In this document: piece after piece, positions 30,673 through 43,716 of the stretch
Layout: each line of letters starts with the position of its first letter
Position numbering within the stretch: position 1 is the first letter of the stretch
NCBI GenBank assembly: GCA_030998015.1
Contig: JARWMV010000020.1
Span: 124,001-188,000, forward strand
Direction: 5' to 3'
DNA from: Ceratorhiza oryzae-sativae
Lineage: Eukaryota; Basidiomycota; Agaricomycetes; Cantharellales; Ceratobasidiaceae
Length of the DNA: 64,000 nt
The notes under the pieces: model-generated
Told to the model about the DNA's origin: nothing
What the model saw: the letters and a program-made list of their open reading frames with translations, nothing else
The model's database searches: none
Program-made: the position numbers and the translations under genes

Positions 30673-31132
30673 ATCAGCTTGTGGGTGGAAAGCTGTAGTA
30701 AGTGATCTCTGAATTCCAACCAAAGAGGCTAAGTGTTCCCAAAAGGCTCCTGTCCACCTAGAGTCTCTGTCAGTAATAACCTGCCTTGGAAGGCCATACT
30801 TAGTCCATATATGCACATGGAATAGTTTGGCTGTCTCTTCCTCATTTATAGAAGTATTGCAAGGGATAAAGTGCACATACTTAGTTAATTTATCAACTAT
30901 AGTTAGTATGGCATTAAATCCATTGCTAGGAGGAAGATCCATCATAAAATCCATGGTTACTCCTTCAAAAGGCTGACTAGGAATTAGAATAGACTGAAGA
31001 AAACCTCCTTGTCCATGTCTTTTAGGCTTAGGCTTTTGACAAATATCACAAGTGCACACATATTCCTTAATGACTTGCACCATCTTAGGCCAGTAGTAGG
31101 TGGAAGCTACTTTATTGTAGGTCCTATGGTAG

Positions 31133-31264
31133 TAAGGATGTGATTCTGATATTCTGGCATTCTGGCATCAAGGGTAACTGAATTGTAGAAGCACTGATTT
31201 ATAAGCTGATGCAATTGAGTTACCCTTGATGCCAGAATGCCAGAATATCAGCATCACATCCTTA
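31133..31264. mobile_element. 132-bp hAT-like MITE, copy 2, in E integrase
   Basis: It has the same length and almost the same sequence as 4,905-5,036, with 52-bp inverted arms starting TAAGGATGTGAT. A perfect 8-bp duplication TATGGTAG flanks it (31,125-31,132 and 31,265-31,272). It interrupts the integrase zinc-binding region; the frame continues on both sides. Confidence 0.92.
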
Positions 31265-33026
31265 TATGGTAGCCAGCATGAGCTCCTTCTTGAAGAGAGT
31301 CATGTATTTCAGCTACTACTTCCTTCTGTAAGACTTTAGGGACACACAGCTTGTAATTGTCATCTCTGCAAAAGTAAATAAGACTGTTTTCTCCAATCCT
31401 GTATTGTTTGTAGGGTGGATTTAGATGATCATACTCACCTTGCAGCTTCTTGAGTACATCAGCAAAATGGGGATCATTAATGTATGCTTCATAAAAGCAA
31501 TTAACTTCAGATTCATTAATACTGATGTGTAGCTCATTCAAACCTGATGTAGCAAGAGAGACATTAGCTTTATATACTTTGTTTCTTACCTTAAACCTTG
31601 TCCTAAAACCTTTGGAAGGCTTTTCTTCATTGGCTAAAGCATGCATAGTCAATTGGACTAGCAAATCCTTCTCAAAGTCTACACCTATTTCTTGGTACAG
31701 ATTCTTCAAGGCATCTTCAGTGTCATTGTTAAAAGTAAGAGGGGTTGATAAGTCTGCTAAAGGTCCATCTTGTCTAGGGATCCTTCTTCTTAATCTAGAG
31801 ATTGGGTCAACATTAGTATGGACTTTGCCTGCTCTATGAACTATTACTTGGTCTGGAAAGGCAGCTATTACTATGCCATAACCAGATAGCCTTCTGTTCA
31901 CAGTTTGGTAAGTCTTACTCCATTTAAGGGCAGCATGATCTGACACTACTACAACTTTAGCACCTTCAAGATACATGTGGAATTTCACTAGACCATCTCT
32001 TACACCTAGAGCTTCTCTCTCAGTGGCTGAGTACCTTGTCTCAGCTGATTTGAGAAGTCTTGATCAGTAGGCAATGACTCGCTCTATGTGTACTTCAGTT
32101 TCTTCAAAGTCTTCATTCCAAGTATCTTCATAGTCAAAGGTTTTGGTACCATCAGCCCCCCCAGTCAGGATGACCTTTCCTTTGGAGTCAGGTGTAATAA
32201 AACTGGGGACAGGTAACCCTTCTTGGTGAGCTTTGTTACATTGATCATAAACTCTAGTTCCTTTCAGGTCCTTAAGTTTCCTGGTTTGAATTTGCTGTAA
32301 GATAGCAGCTATTCCAAAGTCACATGCATCAGTATAAGGCCTATAGGGCATCCCTGGTATTGGGTAAGAGAGGACTGGTGCATTGGCTAGGACTAGCTTA
32401 GCTAGTTTGAAAGCATGGGATTCCAAATTATCCCATTTCCACTTGACACTCTTCTTTAAGAGATTAAATAATGGAGCTACTATCCAAGTATAATATGGAA
32501 TATAACTTGAAAAGTAGGTCATCATTCCTAAGAATGTTTGTAATGTAGGTATATCCTTAGGTTCCTCTAATTGTAGAATGCCTTCCACTTTCTCCTTATG
32601 GGTAGACATGCCAAGTCTGGACACCTTTCATCCTAAAAGGAGTAAAGATTGATATCCAAGGTGGCATTTACCAGGAGAAAGAGTCAATCCAGAGTCTGCA
32701 ATGGCCTTTAATACTTTGTCTAAATGCTCACAGTGGTCTTCAAATGACTTGCTGTATATCACAATGTCATCTATATATACTAGAGCAAATATCCATCAGA
32801 ATGGGGCCAAGACATCAGTCATAACCCTTTGGAATACTGGAGGTCCATTTCTCCATCCAAAAGGCATTCTTCTGAATTGAAAGTGTCCTCTGTGACATCT
32901 AAATGCTGTCTTAGGCCTATCCTCATCCTTTATCTGGAGTTGAGTAAAGCCTGCTAAAGCATCAAGAGTACTGAGATATTGGGCTCCTTCAAGTGAATGA
33001 AGGATGTCTTGTTGCCTAGGTAGAGG

Positions 33027-34337
33027 TGTTATGGGTCAGGGTACACTTGAATATCTAGAGCTTAAGCAAATGTAGATATGTTAGTATACTCTAATTGTAC
33101 TCAATACTTCTTAGACTAGAGTAAGAAGGCTCAAAGTAGTTGCAATCCAATCAAGTAACACTCAAGGTAGTCTTAATCTTTCACAGTGTAAACTCACTAA
33201 TTTATAGGTATAAAGAGCAAGACTACTATGGTCAGGTTCCCTTAAATATCTTAAATGTAGTTCAGCCCTAGTTGCTTGGACTAACTGATACTAATCTTAG
33301 TACTAGACTTAAGTGATAGCTTATAGGATAGATGGTGGGCTGCCTAATGTGTGTACTTCCTCAGCTACAGGTACTTAGATTTCCTCTAATAGCTGGTACT
33401 TAATGTCACACTCAATCAGGCAACATTGTATCCTTATATATCTCTGTATATAAGATACAACGACTCAGACAGTATATAACTAATATGGTACTTTATTCCT
33501 CAGTACTAGTTATATAAGAAATCACACACAGACAAGAGAAATAGAAAGAGAAAAAGGAAACCAATAACCAGTCTGGGTTGAGTAGAGTAGTGAAGGGTGG
33601 TCTGGAAGGGCCTCAGAGGAGGTGCTTTTATACCCTGAGGAGGGCATTCCAGAGCCAAATAGATATATGCATGCTAGTGCAATCATCAAAAGAGGGTACT
33701 GCTATACTTGGGGTACACCCTAGCCCAGTATAGGATAAAAGAGTAAAGACAGGGTGTGGATTGAAGGCATTGATGCATCTGAGACCTGCTATTGGCTTGT
33801 AGATCATATTATCATAGTATATACATGTAATGAATGGAGGCTACATCTCAGTGAGTCAGAAAGTGAGTCAGAGAAGCTTCTGGATCAATTTGGGAAGCTC
33901 TCCTGACTCACTGGAGTCATTAGATCTTAATTGATGGTCCAGTAAGATTCTAATGATCTTTGGGCCATTCCGGCGCGAGGATCCGGTGGATCGCGAGGAT
34001 CTTCGGGCAGCAGATACTGCCGAAGATTAGCTATCGATAGAGCACAAGATCGCTTTGATAGCGTAAGCGGTTGTGGAGATATGAGTGGTGTGATGTTGTA
34101 ATCAATATCTCCTGATAAGAGGAAATATCGCAACCTCTGTATTTCTCTGAGATCTTATTGTAAAAACTTAATAAAATATGTGTTGGAGAGCGGGAAATTT
34201 GTACTATTTAATGGGACATAAAATAGTACAATTCAGAGCACATACAAATTCAAATATTTCACAATTTAATTACAGAGGCATTGCTTGAGGTTGGCAGAGC
34301 AGATTGAAATAATAGAAAATGTTAGTGATCCATAACA
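33027..34337 (-). repeat. Solo 1.3-kb LTR inserted in the RT of E
   Basis: A 1,311-bp minus-strand LTR of E's own family splits the RT codons around YPLPR. Flanks AGAGG (33,022-33,026) and AAAGG (34,338-34,342) are a 5-bp duplication with one transition. No internal sequence remains, so it is a solo LTR left by recombination. It is a later insertion of the same family into E. Confidence 0.92.
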
Positions 34338-36072
34338 AAAGGGTATTCATCTGGTATAGCTACTGCATTAAGCTTCCTGTAATCAATGCACAAGCAAGGC
34401 TTATTATTCCACCATACTACAAGCACTGGGAAGCCCCAAGGGCTCTTAGATTCCTCAATTACACCTAAGCACAACCAATCATCTATTTGCTTGTCTATAG
34501 CAGCCTTAGCTTCTTCACTTGGCCTATAGGGAGTTAAAGCAATTTCCTTTGTACCTGGTCTGAGATTAATCTCTACTTTGGCTGGGTAATTGCCAAGTCT
34601 TCCATCTAATCCAAAGCTTCAAAGTTCTTCTTCAAAACTCTTTGCAAGCTTTTCTTCTGATCTGGAGTCAAATTGTCTCCCCAATGTACCTCTGCCAAGA
34701 GTCTTTCCCTAGGGACTGGCTCTGGATCAGGCAGTTCAGCAGTTTTAGGACCTCCTTCCAGCTGCTTTGAGAGTTCAATCTCTTCAGCAGTAGGAGAAGG
34801 TATTTTGACTTCCTTCATAAGAGTATTTATTAGATGTGCCTTGGCTTCTCCTGCCTTCTTAAGTCCTTCAGGCAAGTCTTTTTCTTTATCCAATGCAATC
34901 TTGGGGTCATGCATATATTGTATGACATGTCCTTTGGGTAAATGCACTGGCCTCTGAGAAAAGTTAGTTATCTGAATAGTCTTAGTAGCAGGAGTGATGA
35001 TGCTGTCTGTAGTTCCATGCACATCTAGAGTTCCATTATTACTTTCTAGACTACCTTCAATAAAACCTTCTTGCTGTCCTTCCTGGAATTCCACTAGAAT
35101 AGGCACTTGTGTAATTAATTCAGCCTTTAAAAATACATCCCTAGCTAATTTAACTGGGGTAGCACCTTCAGGCCCTTTCTTTAAGGCTTTCTTCTTAGAA
35201 GATTTTCTCCTGTGAAAGGCTCTTCTCTCTAGGTTTGTCTTGAAGTCTGGTCTAGTGTAAACTTGAAATACATTTCCAGCTTCATCCAATCTTGGTTCAG
35301 TTTCTAATTCAATTACTTCAGCAGACCTACCAGAGTTGCCAAAGAGTATTCTGCTAGGAGAGGAAAGATGATCTAAAGAGATTCTATATTGGTTAGAAAA
35401 GTCATTACCCAGAATGAAAAGTACTTTCATTCCTTTCACTACATAGGCTTCTACCTGCATCTTTACAGGTCCATCCTTAGTAGGGAAGGTTAATTCTAAT
35501 ACTACATATCCTGTAATACTAGTTTTACTAGTCACTTGAATAAGATTTATCTTTTGGCCAGATTTCTCTTTAGGAGGTTGTTTCAAGGTAGTCAGAAAAT
35601 TGTAGCTAATCAGGGTAATATCAGAGCCTGAGTCAACAGTAATTTCTGTTAAGCCTTCCTCATTCCCAACCCTAGTCATAGCTACTGTAGGTCTAGTTCC
35701 CAAGAAATGAGTTCCTGAAGGATGTTCCATCACCTTTTTAAGAGTAATAGTTTTATCCTCAGGAATTGATTTAAAGTCAAGAGGCTCATTCCTGGTAGAT
35801 AATTGAATAGAAAATGATTTGTTAGCCATTGTTTGATTTGCTAATGCATTATAATTGTGTACAGCCTGTATACCCTGGTCCTCTGTATTTACTCCCAAGT
35901 CCTCTGTCTCATTAGATTCAGAAGGCTGGGAATTAATTAAAAATCCAAGTCAGAAGAAGAGCTAGAAGAATCAGATTCTTCCTCTTGGTCTTCAGATGGC
36001 TCAGTTTCAGATGATTCAGGATCAGAATCATTGCAGACAGCTTCATATTCAGCATAAGCAGTTTGTTCAGCT

Positions 36073-39000
36073 TCAAATAGTTTCAGCAAAATAAACTTGG
36101 ACATTGTTAGCATTAGATTTATTATGCTTGCACTCCTTGTCATAATGCATAAGACTTCCACAATGGATACAGCCTCTCATTCCTCTAGCTTTAGGAGTCC
36201 CTTTCATATGTTTTGAAACATTAGAATTGTCTGGAGGGAAGGGCCTCTTATAGCCTTTGAATTTATCAGGCTGCTTTGACTTGAACTTAGAGTTAGAAGA
36301 ATTTACTGCATGAGCACTAGCTTTGTGACTGTGCCTTTTCTGATGCTTTTCAGCCTTCAAAGCTTTGATCACCTCCTTGACTGTGTCATAGGTAGCTTGG
36401 TTGTTCATGTGGCAGGGCCAATCCTGCAATAAATCTTCTTGTTCCTTAATTCTAGTCACATAGGTGGACCAGTCTGCAATATCCTCATGGTTGACTATAG
36501 TTCTCCATTGTGTTGGAGTGGACCTAGCTACTTCAGCAATAATAGTGAGGTCATCCCAATCTTCAACCATGTCAAGCAGTTTCTTTTTGCAAAGTGCATA
36601 CTGAACTGGAGTTTCTTTATTGTTGCCTGAATCCTTGAACCTGGCTGCCAAAGCTTTGTTCCTAGCTTTAGTAATCCAAGTAGGAGTCCAAAAGAAACTA
36701 ATTAAGCAAGCTCTCATCTGATTCCAATCTGTAGACATTCTAAGCCTTTGTTCCTCATTGAACTGATACCACCATTGTTTAGCATCTCCAGTAAACCTGA
36801 ATGGGATAGTCAGGGTGAGTCTGTTGTTCTCATTTAAACCCATGGCTATATAATGGCTAATTTGGTCTATCCACTCATATAGTTCATCTGGATCACCATC
36901 ATACTCTGGTATCACTTCAGGCTTCAATTTCATGTCTAGATGAGGTTGATTATTTTGGTTGTTATTGTTACTATTTCCTCCAGCTCCTCTAGGGCCCTCT
37001 GGGCCTGGTGGACCTGGTGGACCATCTCTTCCATCCCTGCCATCCCTTCCAGGGGGACCTTGGTCTCCTGGATGTCCTGGGGGGCCTTGAATCCAAGGAT
37101 AAGGACCATTAGGAGGATTTCCAGGGGGCCCTGGAGGTCCAGGTGGTCCTGGTGGTCCTGGTAGTCCTTGTGGCCTAGGAGTATTGGGTGGAATAGGTGG
37201 AATGGGAGTAATATGAGGAATATGTCCTTGTCCTAGCTGAGGGTAACTTTGACCTACTGGAGGGTTAGGTGGCCCCTGTCCTCCTCCTGGAGGATTAGGT
37301 GGACCTGCACCTCCTACTGAGAAATTCCTACCACTAGAGGCAGGAGGTCCAGTGGGAGGAGGTCCTGGTGGCCTCCTAGGTGGAGTAGAAGCCAGACCAG
37401 AGAACCCTGGTCCTAGATTAATCACAAAGGGTTGATAAGGATCAAACCTCTGAGTTCTAAATGTTTCAGCTTCAGTAGGTCTAGAGACTTGTGGCATATG
37501 TATGCTAGCATCAGCAGGTAATTGTGACTGAGGTACTAATGGCTGGAAACCTAATAAGGTATTCCCTTCAGGACTATAAACTGGCATCTTTGAAGGATCT
37601 CCAGTCATAGTTACAGAAGGTCCAGTAGGCTCTCTAAAACCTTCAGCCCTATGATCTTCTGTAGGCCTGCCTGCTTCAGCATCTGAAGTTCTATTAGAAC
37701 TCCTATGCCTAGGTCTCCTAGCTTCTTCCTCAGAAGAGTCTTCTTCACTAGGAGTAACAATAAGGGGAACAGCCACTTGAGGAACAGCCCCAGAGTCATC
37801 CCTGACTGGCCTAGAAGGGGTTATTGGCTCCCTAGGTGGGTAAGGAGATGCTGGTCTTCCAGTATACTGTTCATGAGGTGGAAACTCTTCCTCAATAGTG
37901 ACTGCATGACCTTTGCTAAGTTGACCCCTAAAAGGTTCCTTCCTAATAGCATTGTCAAAGGATTGACAAGGTCTAGCAGGTTTATTTACCAAGGGAGAGT
38001 CCTGGTCCTGATCAGTATCATCCTCATTTACTTCTCCAATAGTGGGTAAAGCTGAAGGACCAGCTTCAGTCACTTGAGCAGGAGGTAATAGAGGTTCTAG
38101 CACTCTTCCTGATTGCCTAGGACCTACTCCTATGCGTCTAGGATAGTCTTTCTCTACAGGAGTAAATGAAGTTCCTAGATAACTTTCCAAGTAAGTAGAA
38201 GGACCTCTAACTCCCAGAATGTGAGTAGCTTCTATTTGAGAGACTGATTCTGGAGTAAATAGAGCTTGTAGTCTCTTCTCACTTGGAGTCCTTATAGGAG
38301 TAATTGCACCTAAAGCTTCTGGTCTAGCTGGAGAACTAGTTACAGGGCCAAGGAAGCTCCTTCCTGAGCCATAGCTGAAGTAGATGCAAATCCAGAAGGT
38401 TGAATTGCAGTCATGGTAGTATCCTCAGCAGAATCATCTGCTATCCTTGTGATATCTTCCACTTCCTGCTCTTCTATTTGAACTAGCTCCTCTCCACCAC
38501 TCACTGGCTCATCTGGATCCTCCTGAACTTCTAGAGGTTTGAATTCTAGACGACCAGTAGGAGATCTAATTGAGTCAATAGTGTGCTTAGGATGAGGGGC
38601 TGGAGCATATTCTGGAGTCTTGGATCTGCTCTCAGAATTTTCCCACATTATTTCATTGAGCTCCCTTTGCTTCCCTTTACCAAGGTCTTGCATAGCTTGG
38701 TGTTCAATAAAGAGGTAAGCCAAAAAGCGCTCAACTTCATCCCTGAATAATACACAAGCAACTTCATGCTGTTTCTTACTGAAAGCAAAATGCTTCCTAG
38801 TTTCAGGGAATGCAGGAACATCTGGGTGAGGTATAGGATGCCTGCTCCTAACAGGGAGTAGTTGGGACTTGAAAGCAGAGAGCTTAGTCCTAAAACTCCT
38901 ATGCCTGTTCAAGTCAATGAACATGACAGGTTCTCCAGATGCAGACCAAGACCATTCTGGCCTAAATGTACATAAATAATCCAATTCTTGTAAGAGATCC

Positions 39001-39466
39001 TTGAAGAATTCTCTACACCCAATAGATGGATATTTAATGTGCATTACATGGGGATGAGGACGTTCATATATCTTCCTACCTACTGCTCTAACTAACCTTC
39101 TCCTCTCTGCTATCTCTGGATGCATCCTTGTTAGGTTTGTCATCCTAGTAGCAGCAGGTTGGTAAGTCAGATGCCTTTGCTCTCTAGGAGTAAGAGCAAT
39201 ATATGAACTAGATCCATTAGGAGGGATGGGCAAATATTGTTCATAATCTACAGTATCTGGTGATGATAACTATAGTCTGATTGTACATGCCTACCTCCTG
39301 CATCACTTCCTACCATGGAATCTGATGCATAAGGATCTTCAGGTGGTAATGGGTGGTGTGTACTGTCCCAAAAACTTCCAGGGACATGCACAGACATATT
39401 TGAAGTACTGGCCATAACAGTTCTTCTCCAATTCAAGATGAATTTGTACTTAGGAATAATTTTCAA
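36073..39466 (-). pseudogene. E gag with collagen-like tract and CCHC knuckle, frameshifted
   Basis: On the minus strand a first frame (39,466-39,248; alternative ATG 39,415) is followed by 39,233-38,340 and then by a long frame open from about 38,370 to 36,073. The pieces overlap in different frames, which suggests at least two indels in one long gag. The last piece has a proline/acid-rich region, a collagen-like GPPGPPG tract (36,980-37,173), an Asn-rich linker, the gag core (PEYDGDPDELYEWIDQI ... GDAKQWWYQF), and one CCHC knuckle (CIHCGSLMHYDKEC). Gag would package the RNA. The collagen-like tract is not a usual gag feature. Confidence 0.8.
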
Positions 39467-39936
39467 AATATGTTTCAGTTACAAATTGATAAATGGCTTG
39501 ATAAACTGTATCCCAGTAGCTGGTATGGGGTGACCAGAAAGACCTAATAAATGTGTGTTGAACTTTTATTGGTTGTGGTTGATCAGGAAGATGTTGAATA
39601 TAGACTTCAAATTCAAGTCCAGCACTTAGAGCACTTGATACTGAATTTATTGGAATATATGGCCTATAATTCCTAAAGGTAAATGTCAGAGTAATATGTG
39701 GGGGTGGACCACCAGTACTACTATAACCTAAAACAGTAATTGTAGGGTTTGGGGCTTGAATCCAGACAGGATCTATCTCAAGAGCCCAAGATATGTTGTT
39801 GTATTCTGTGGTAAGAAAGGTTTTCTATACACAGAGTGGTCAAAATTGAGAAATTCCGTTTTGGGCAATAGATTGACCAAAAATGGCAATGTTAGTTGAT
39901 AGTTACTTGATGTAAGGACCTGGGTCGCTTCACCAA
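39467..39936 (-). promoter_or_regulatory. E leader and tRNA-type primer-binding site
   Basis: One base inside the 5' LTR, the minus strand reads TGGTGAAGCGACC (39,935-39,923), which has the TGGT start of a PBS complementary to a tRNA 3' end (...CACCA). This differs from the self-priming sites of B and D. The remaining 450 bp before gag hold no clear gene. Confidence 0.7.
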
Positions 39937-41239
39937 TGTTACGGGTCAGGGTACACTTGAATATCTAGAGCTTAAGCAAATGTAGATATGTTAGTATACA
40001 CTAATCGTACTCAATACTTCTTAGACTAGAGTAAGAAGGCTCAAAGTAGTTGCAATGCGATCAAGTAACACTCAAGGTAGTCTTAATCTTTCACAGTGTA
40101 AACTGACTAATTTATAGGTATAAAGAGCAAGACTACTATGGTCAGGTTCCCTTAGATATCTTAAATGTAGTTCAGCCCTAGTCGCTTGGACTAACTGATA
40201 CTAATCTTAATACTAGGCTTAAGCGATAGCTTATAGGATAGATGGTGGGCTGCCTAATGTGTACTTCCTCAGCTACAGGTACTTAGATTTCCTCTAATAG
40301 CTGGTACTTAATGTCACGCTCAATCAGGCAATATTGTATCCTTATATATCTCTGTATATAAGATACAATGACTCAGACAGTATATAACTAATATGGTACT
40401 TTATTCCTCAGTACTAGTTATATAAGAAATCACACACAGACAAGAGAAATAGAAAGAGAAAAGAAACCAATAACCGGTCTGGGTTGAGTAGGAGGGAGGT
40501 GGTCTGGAAGGGCCTCAGAGGAGGTCCTTTTATACCCTGAGGAGGGCATTCCAGAGCCAAATAGATACATGCATGCCAGTGCGATCATCAAAAGAGGGTA
40601 CTGCTATACTTGGGGTACACCCTAGCCCAGTATAGGATAAAAGAGTAAAGACAGGGTGTGGATCGAAGGCATTGATGCATCCGAGACCTGCTATTGGCTT
40701 GTAGATCATATTATCATAGTATATACATGTAATGAATGGAGGCTACATCTCAGTGAGTCATAAAGTGAGTCAGAGAAGCTTCTGGATCAATTTGGGAAGC
40801 TCTCCTGACTCACTGGAGTCATTAGATCTTGATTGATGGTCCAGTAAGATTCTAATGATCTTCGGGCCATTCCGGCGCGAGGATCCGGTGGATCGCGACG
40901 ATCTTCGGGCAGCAGATACCGCCGAAGATTAGCTATCGATAGAGCATAAGATCGCTCTGATAGAGTAAGCGGTTGCCGAGATATGAGCGGTGCAATGTTG
41001 TAATCAATATCTCCTGATAGGAGGAAATACTGCAACCTCTATATCTCTCTGAGTTCTTAAGATAAAATCATGATAAAATATGCGTTGGAAAGAGGATATT
41101 TTGTAGTATTCAATGGAACACAAATAGTACAATTTCAGATGCATACAAATTCATTTAATTTCAAGAAAAATTACAGAGGCATCACTTGAGGGTGGCAGAG
41201 CAGACTAAAATAATAGAAAAATGTTAGTGATCCATAACA
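39937..41239 (-). repeat. 5' LTR of E (1,303 bp)
   Basis: On the minus strand it reads TGTTATGGATCAC...CCCTGACCCGTAACA, with a PBS at its inner side. Its outer flank (41,240) is the Rep fragment of B2, which marks the boundary between E and B2. Confidence 0.92.
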
Positions 41240-43588
41240 GCTTGCTGCCCAATATGAGGTGTTCTGCTCCCACCAGCCCAATCACTGGGCAACTTTAGCC
41301 ATGGTCAAACAGCACAACCCAGAGGAGCTGAACTACAACCTGACCCAGCCCCTGCACATGTTATGGATCACTAACATTTTCTATTATTTTAGTCTGCTCT
41401 GCCAACCTCAAGTGATGCCTCTGTAATTTTTCTTGAAATTAAATGAATTTGTATGCATCTGAAATTGTACTATTTGTGTTCCATTAAATACTACAAAATA
41501 TCCTCTTTCCAACACATATTTTATCATGATTTTATCTTAAGAACTCAGAGAGATATAGAGGTTGCAATATTTCCTCTAATCAGGAGATATTGATTACAAC
41601 ATTGCACCGCTCATATCTTGGCAACCGCTTACGCTATCAAAGCGATCTTGTGCTCTATCGATAGCTAATCTTCGGCAGTATCTGCTGCCCGAAGATCGTC
41701 GCGATCCACTGGATCCTCGCGCCGGAATGGCCCGAAGATCATTAGAATCTTACTGGACCATCAATTAAGATCTAATGACTCCAGTGAGTCAAGAGAGCCT
41801 TCCAAATTGATCCAGAAGTTTCTCTGACTCACTTTATGACTCACTGAGATGTAGCCTCTGTTCATTACATGTATATACTATGACAATATGATCTACAAGC
41901 CAATAGCAGGTCTCAGATGCATCAATGGCTTTGATCCACACTGTGTCTTTACTCTTTTATCCTATACTGGGCTAGGGTGTACCCCAAGTATAGCAGTACC
42001 CTCTTTTGATGATTGCACTGGCATGCATGTATCTATTTGGCTCTGGAATGCCTTCCTCAGGGTATAAAAGCACCTCCTCTGAGGCCCTTCCAGACCACCT
42101 TCACTCCTTTACTCAACCCAGACTGGTTATTGGTTTCCTTTTCTCTTTCTATTTCTCTTGTCTGTGTGTGATTTCTTATATAACTAGTACTGAGGAATTT
42201 AGTACCATATTAGTTATATACTGTCTGAGTCATTGTATCTTATATACAGAGTTATATAAGGATACAATATTGCCTGATTGAGCATGACATTAAGTACCAG
42301 CTATTAGAGGAAATCTAAGTACCTGTAGCTGAGGAAGTACACGCATTAGGCAGCCCTCCATCTATCCTATAAGCTATCGCTTAAGTCTAGTATTAAGATT
42401 AGTATCAGTTAGTCCAAGCAACTAGGGCTGAACTACATTTAAGATATCTAAGGGAACCTGACCATAGTAGTCTTGCTCTTTATACCTATAAATTAGTGAG
42501 TTTACACTGTGAAAGATTAAGACTACCTTGAGTGTTACTTGATTGGATTGCAACTACTTTGAGCCTTCTTACTCTAGTCTAAGAAGTATTGAGTACAATT
42601 AGTGTATACTAACATATATATATTTGCTTAAACTCTAGATATTCAAGTGTACCCTGACCCATAACAGCATGTCCACACCCTCTCCATCAGTCAGGAACAG
42701 AAGGGTGGGTGGAACACCCAGAATGTGGGGTTCTGGGACTTCAAGGGACAACACCCCAACATATGGCCCAAAGACCTCAAGGACAGGCCAGGAGGCAACC
42801 CAGCAAGGGATGCCTTCAACTATCTCTGGAAGGATGTTGGAGCTAACAGCAAGGAGATAAAGGATTTGATGGCAGCGGACATGACCTTGGAAAGGTTGGA
42901 GGAGATCTTGGTGAAGGGAAAGGGTGGAAAACAGTCAAGGATGGAGGCAGACTTGGAGGACAGGACAGAGATTGTTGCCTTGGCAACAAAACAGGAGTAC
43001 TACCAGGTGTTCAAGCGCCTCTGCCCCCTCCAGATGGTGACAACATAGAACTTGGTATGAGTGTATGCCAAATACACATACAAGGAAGACTGGGGTTGCA
43101 TGCCTGCAATCCCTGTGGAGTTAGAGGTCCTGGAAGACCAGGAGCACATCGACCAAGCAGACAGATGGTTTGCCAAGGAAGTTGAGAAGAGGGGAAGAGG
43201 CATGCACCATTGCATCCTGGTGATAGAAGGAGAGACTGGAACAGGGAAAATGGCATATGCACAATCCAAGGGCTGCCACAGCTGGATGTGCAATGTGTGG
43301 AATGTGGGGAACTTTTTGGAAGACACCGACATTTGGATCCTGGACAACATGGTCCAGTCAAATGGGAAGTACTTGCTCAAGGCCCTGAGCCAGTATGAGG
43401 TGGACTTCACAGGCAGGTATGTGCATGTGAAATCAATGAAGGTATGGCTGACAGTTATTCTGGGTAATAGCTGGTCAGCAATCATGAAGTGTTGGTTGGA
43501 CATAGAGGGGGAAGAGGGGGACTTATGGGTATCAAAAAATGTAGAATGGGTGTACTCAGGAGGAAAACCATTCTTTGTATTCCCTTAG
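41240..43588 (+). pseudogene. Second Rep copy (element B2), truncated and broken
   Basis: Segments 41,240-41,358 and 42,667-43,588 match the B Rep from its N-terminal third to the stop, with the HVH motif, FWDFKGQHPN, YLWK, Walker A GETGTGKM and Walker B WILDN, where the second Asp is lost. The N-terminus is cut off at the E LTR, a solo LTR splits the coding sequence beside HVH, and a TAG at 43,046 replaces a tryptophan codon. CpG is almost gone. The copy shows that Rep was already part of this retroelement family before B inserted. Confidence 0.88.
41359..42666 (+). repeat. Solo 1.3-kb LTR in the Rep copy of B2
   Basis: A 1,308-bp plus-strand LTR with TATAAAAG near 42,064. Flanks GCACA (41,354-41,358) and GCATG (42,667-42,671) are explained by one ancestral GCACG whose CpG decayed to CA on one side and TG on the other. 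Confidence 0.92.
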
Positions 43589-43716
43589 AATAATTTACTG
43601 TATTGTACATCTTCTGCTACACCCATCCAAACAGTTAGGGCATCCTGAGAAGAAGCAGACAACTCCTCACCCCTGAATAACCTCCACAACAAAGAAAAGA
43701 AAAACAATCTCATGTA

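Larger units (their letters stand above)
30673..36161 (-). pseudogene. E pol, 5' and middle parts (protease to integrase core), multiply broken
   Basis: On the minus strand from 36,161: an acidic serine-rich linker (to 35,937), then a 430-codon frame (35,898-34,606) with the protease motif DSGSD; a frameshift at about 34,606; the RT fingers (to 34,338); an LTR insertion (33,027-34,337); the RT palm with YIDD (near 32,790); RNase H (TDACDFG, near 32,330) and its end (HRAGK, near 31,830); and the integrase zinc-binding region, split by a MITE (31,133-31,264). The integrase core follows, with MDFMMDLP and ITDRDSRW, up to the B insertion at 30,672. In-frame stops occur near 32,806, 32,629 and 32,064. 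The RT and protease sequences differ clearly from those of B and D, so E is a separate chromovirus lineage. Confidence 0.85.
8005..41239 (-). mobile_element. Element E: old minus-strand chromovirus LTR retrotransposon with cargo genes, split by B
   Basis: On the minus strand: 5' LTR (39,937-41,239), PBS, gag with a collagen-like tract, protease-RT-RNase H-integrase-chromodomain, then at least 2.6 kb of accessory genes down to 8,005. It is interrupted by an LTR (33,027-34,337), a MITE (31,133-31,264) and the 19.3-kb composite B (11,418-30,672). All polyprotein frames are broken. CpG is scarce. A pair of matching target duplications for E was not found: the right flank is GCTTG, the left flank of the candidate 3' LTR is CTATA. 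Confidence 0.8.

Noticed and set aside
6695..41239. E as one complete insertion bounded by the LTRs 6,695-8,004 and 39,937-41,239
   Set aside because: The flanks do not match (CTATA against GCTTG), and there is no purine tract next to 8,005. The left LTR may belong to another event.
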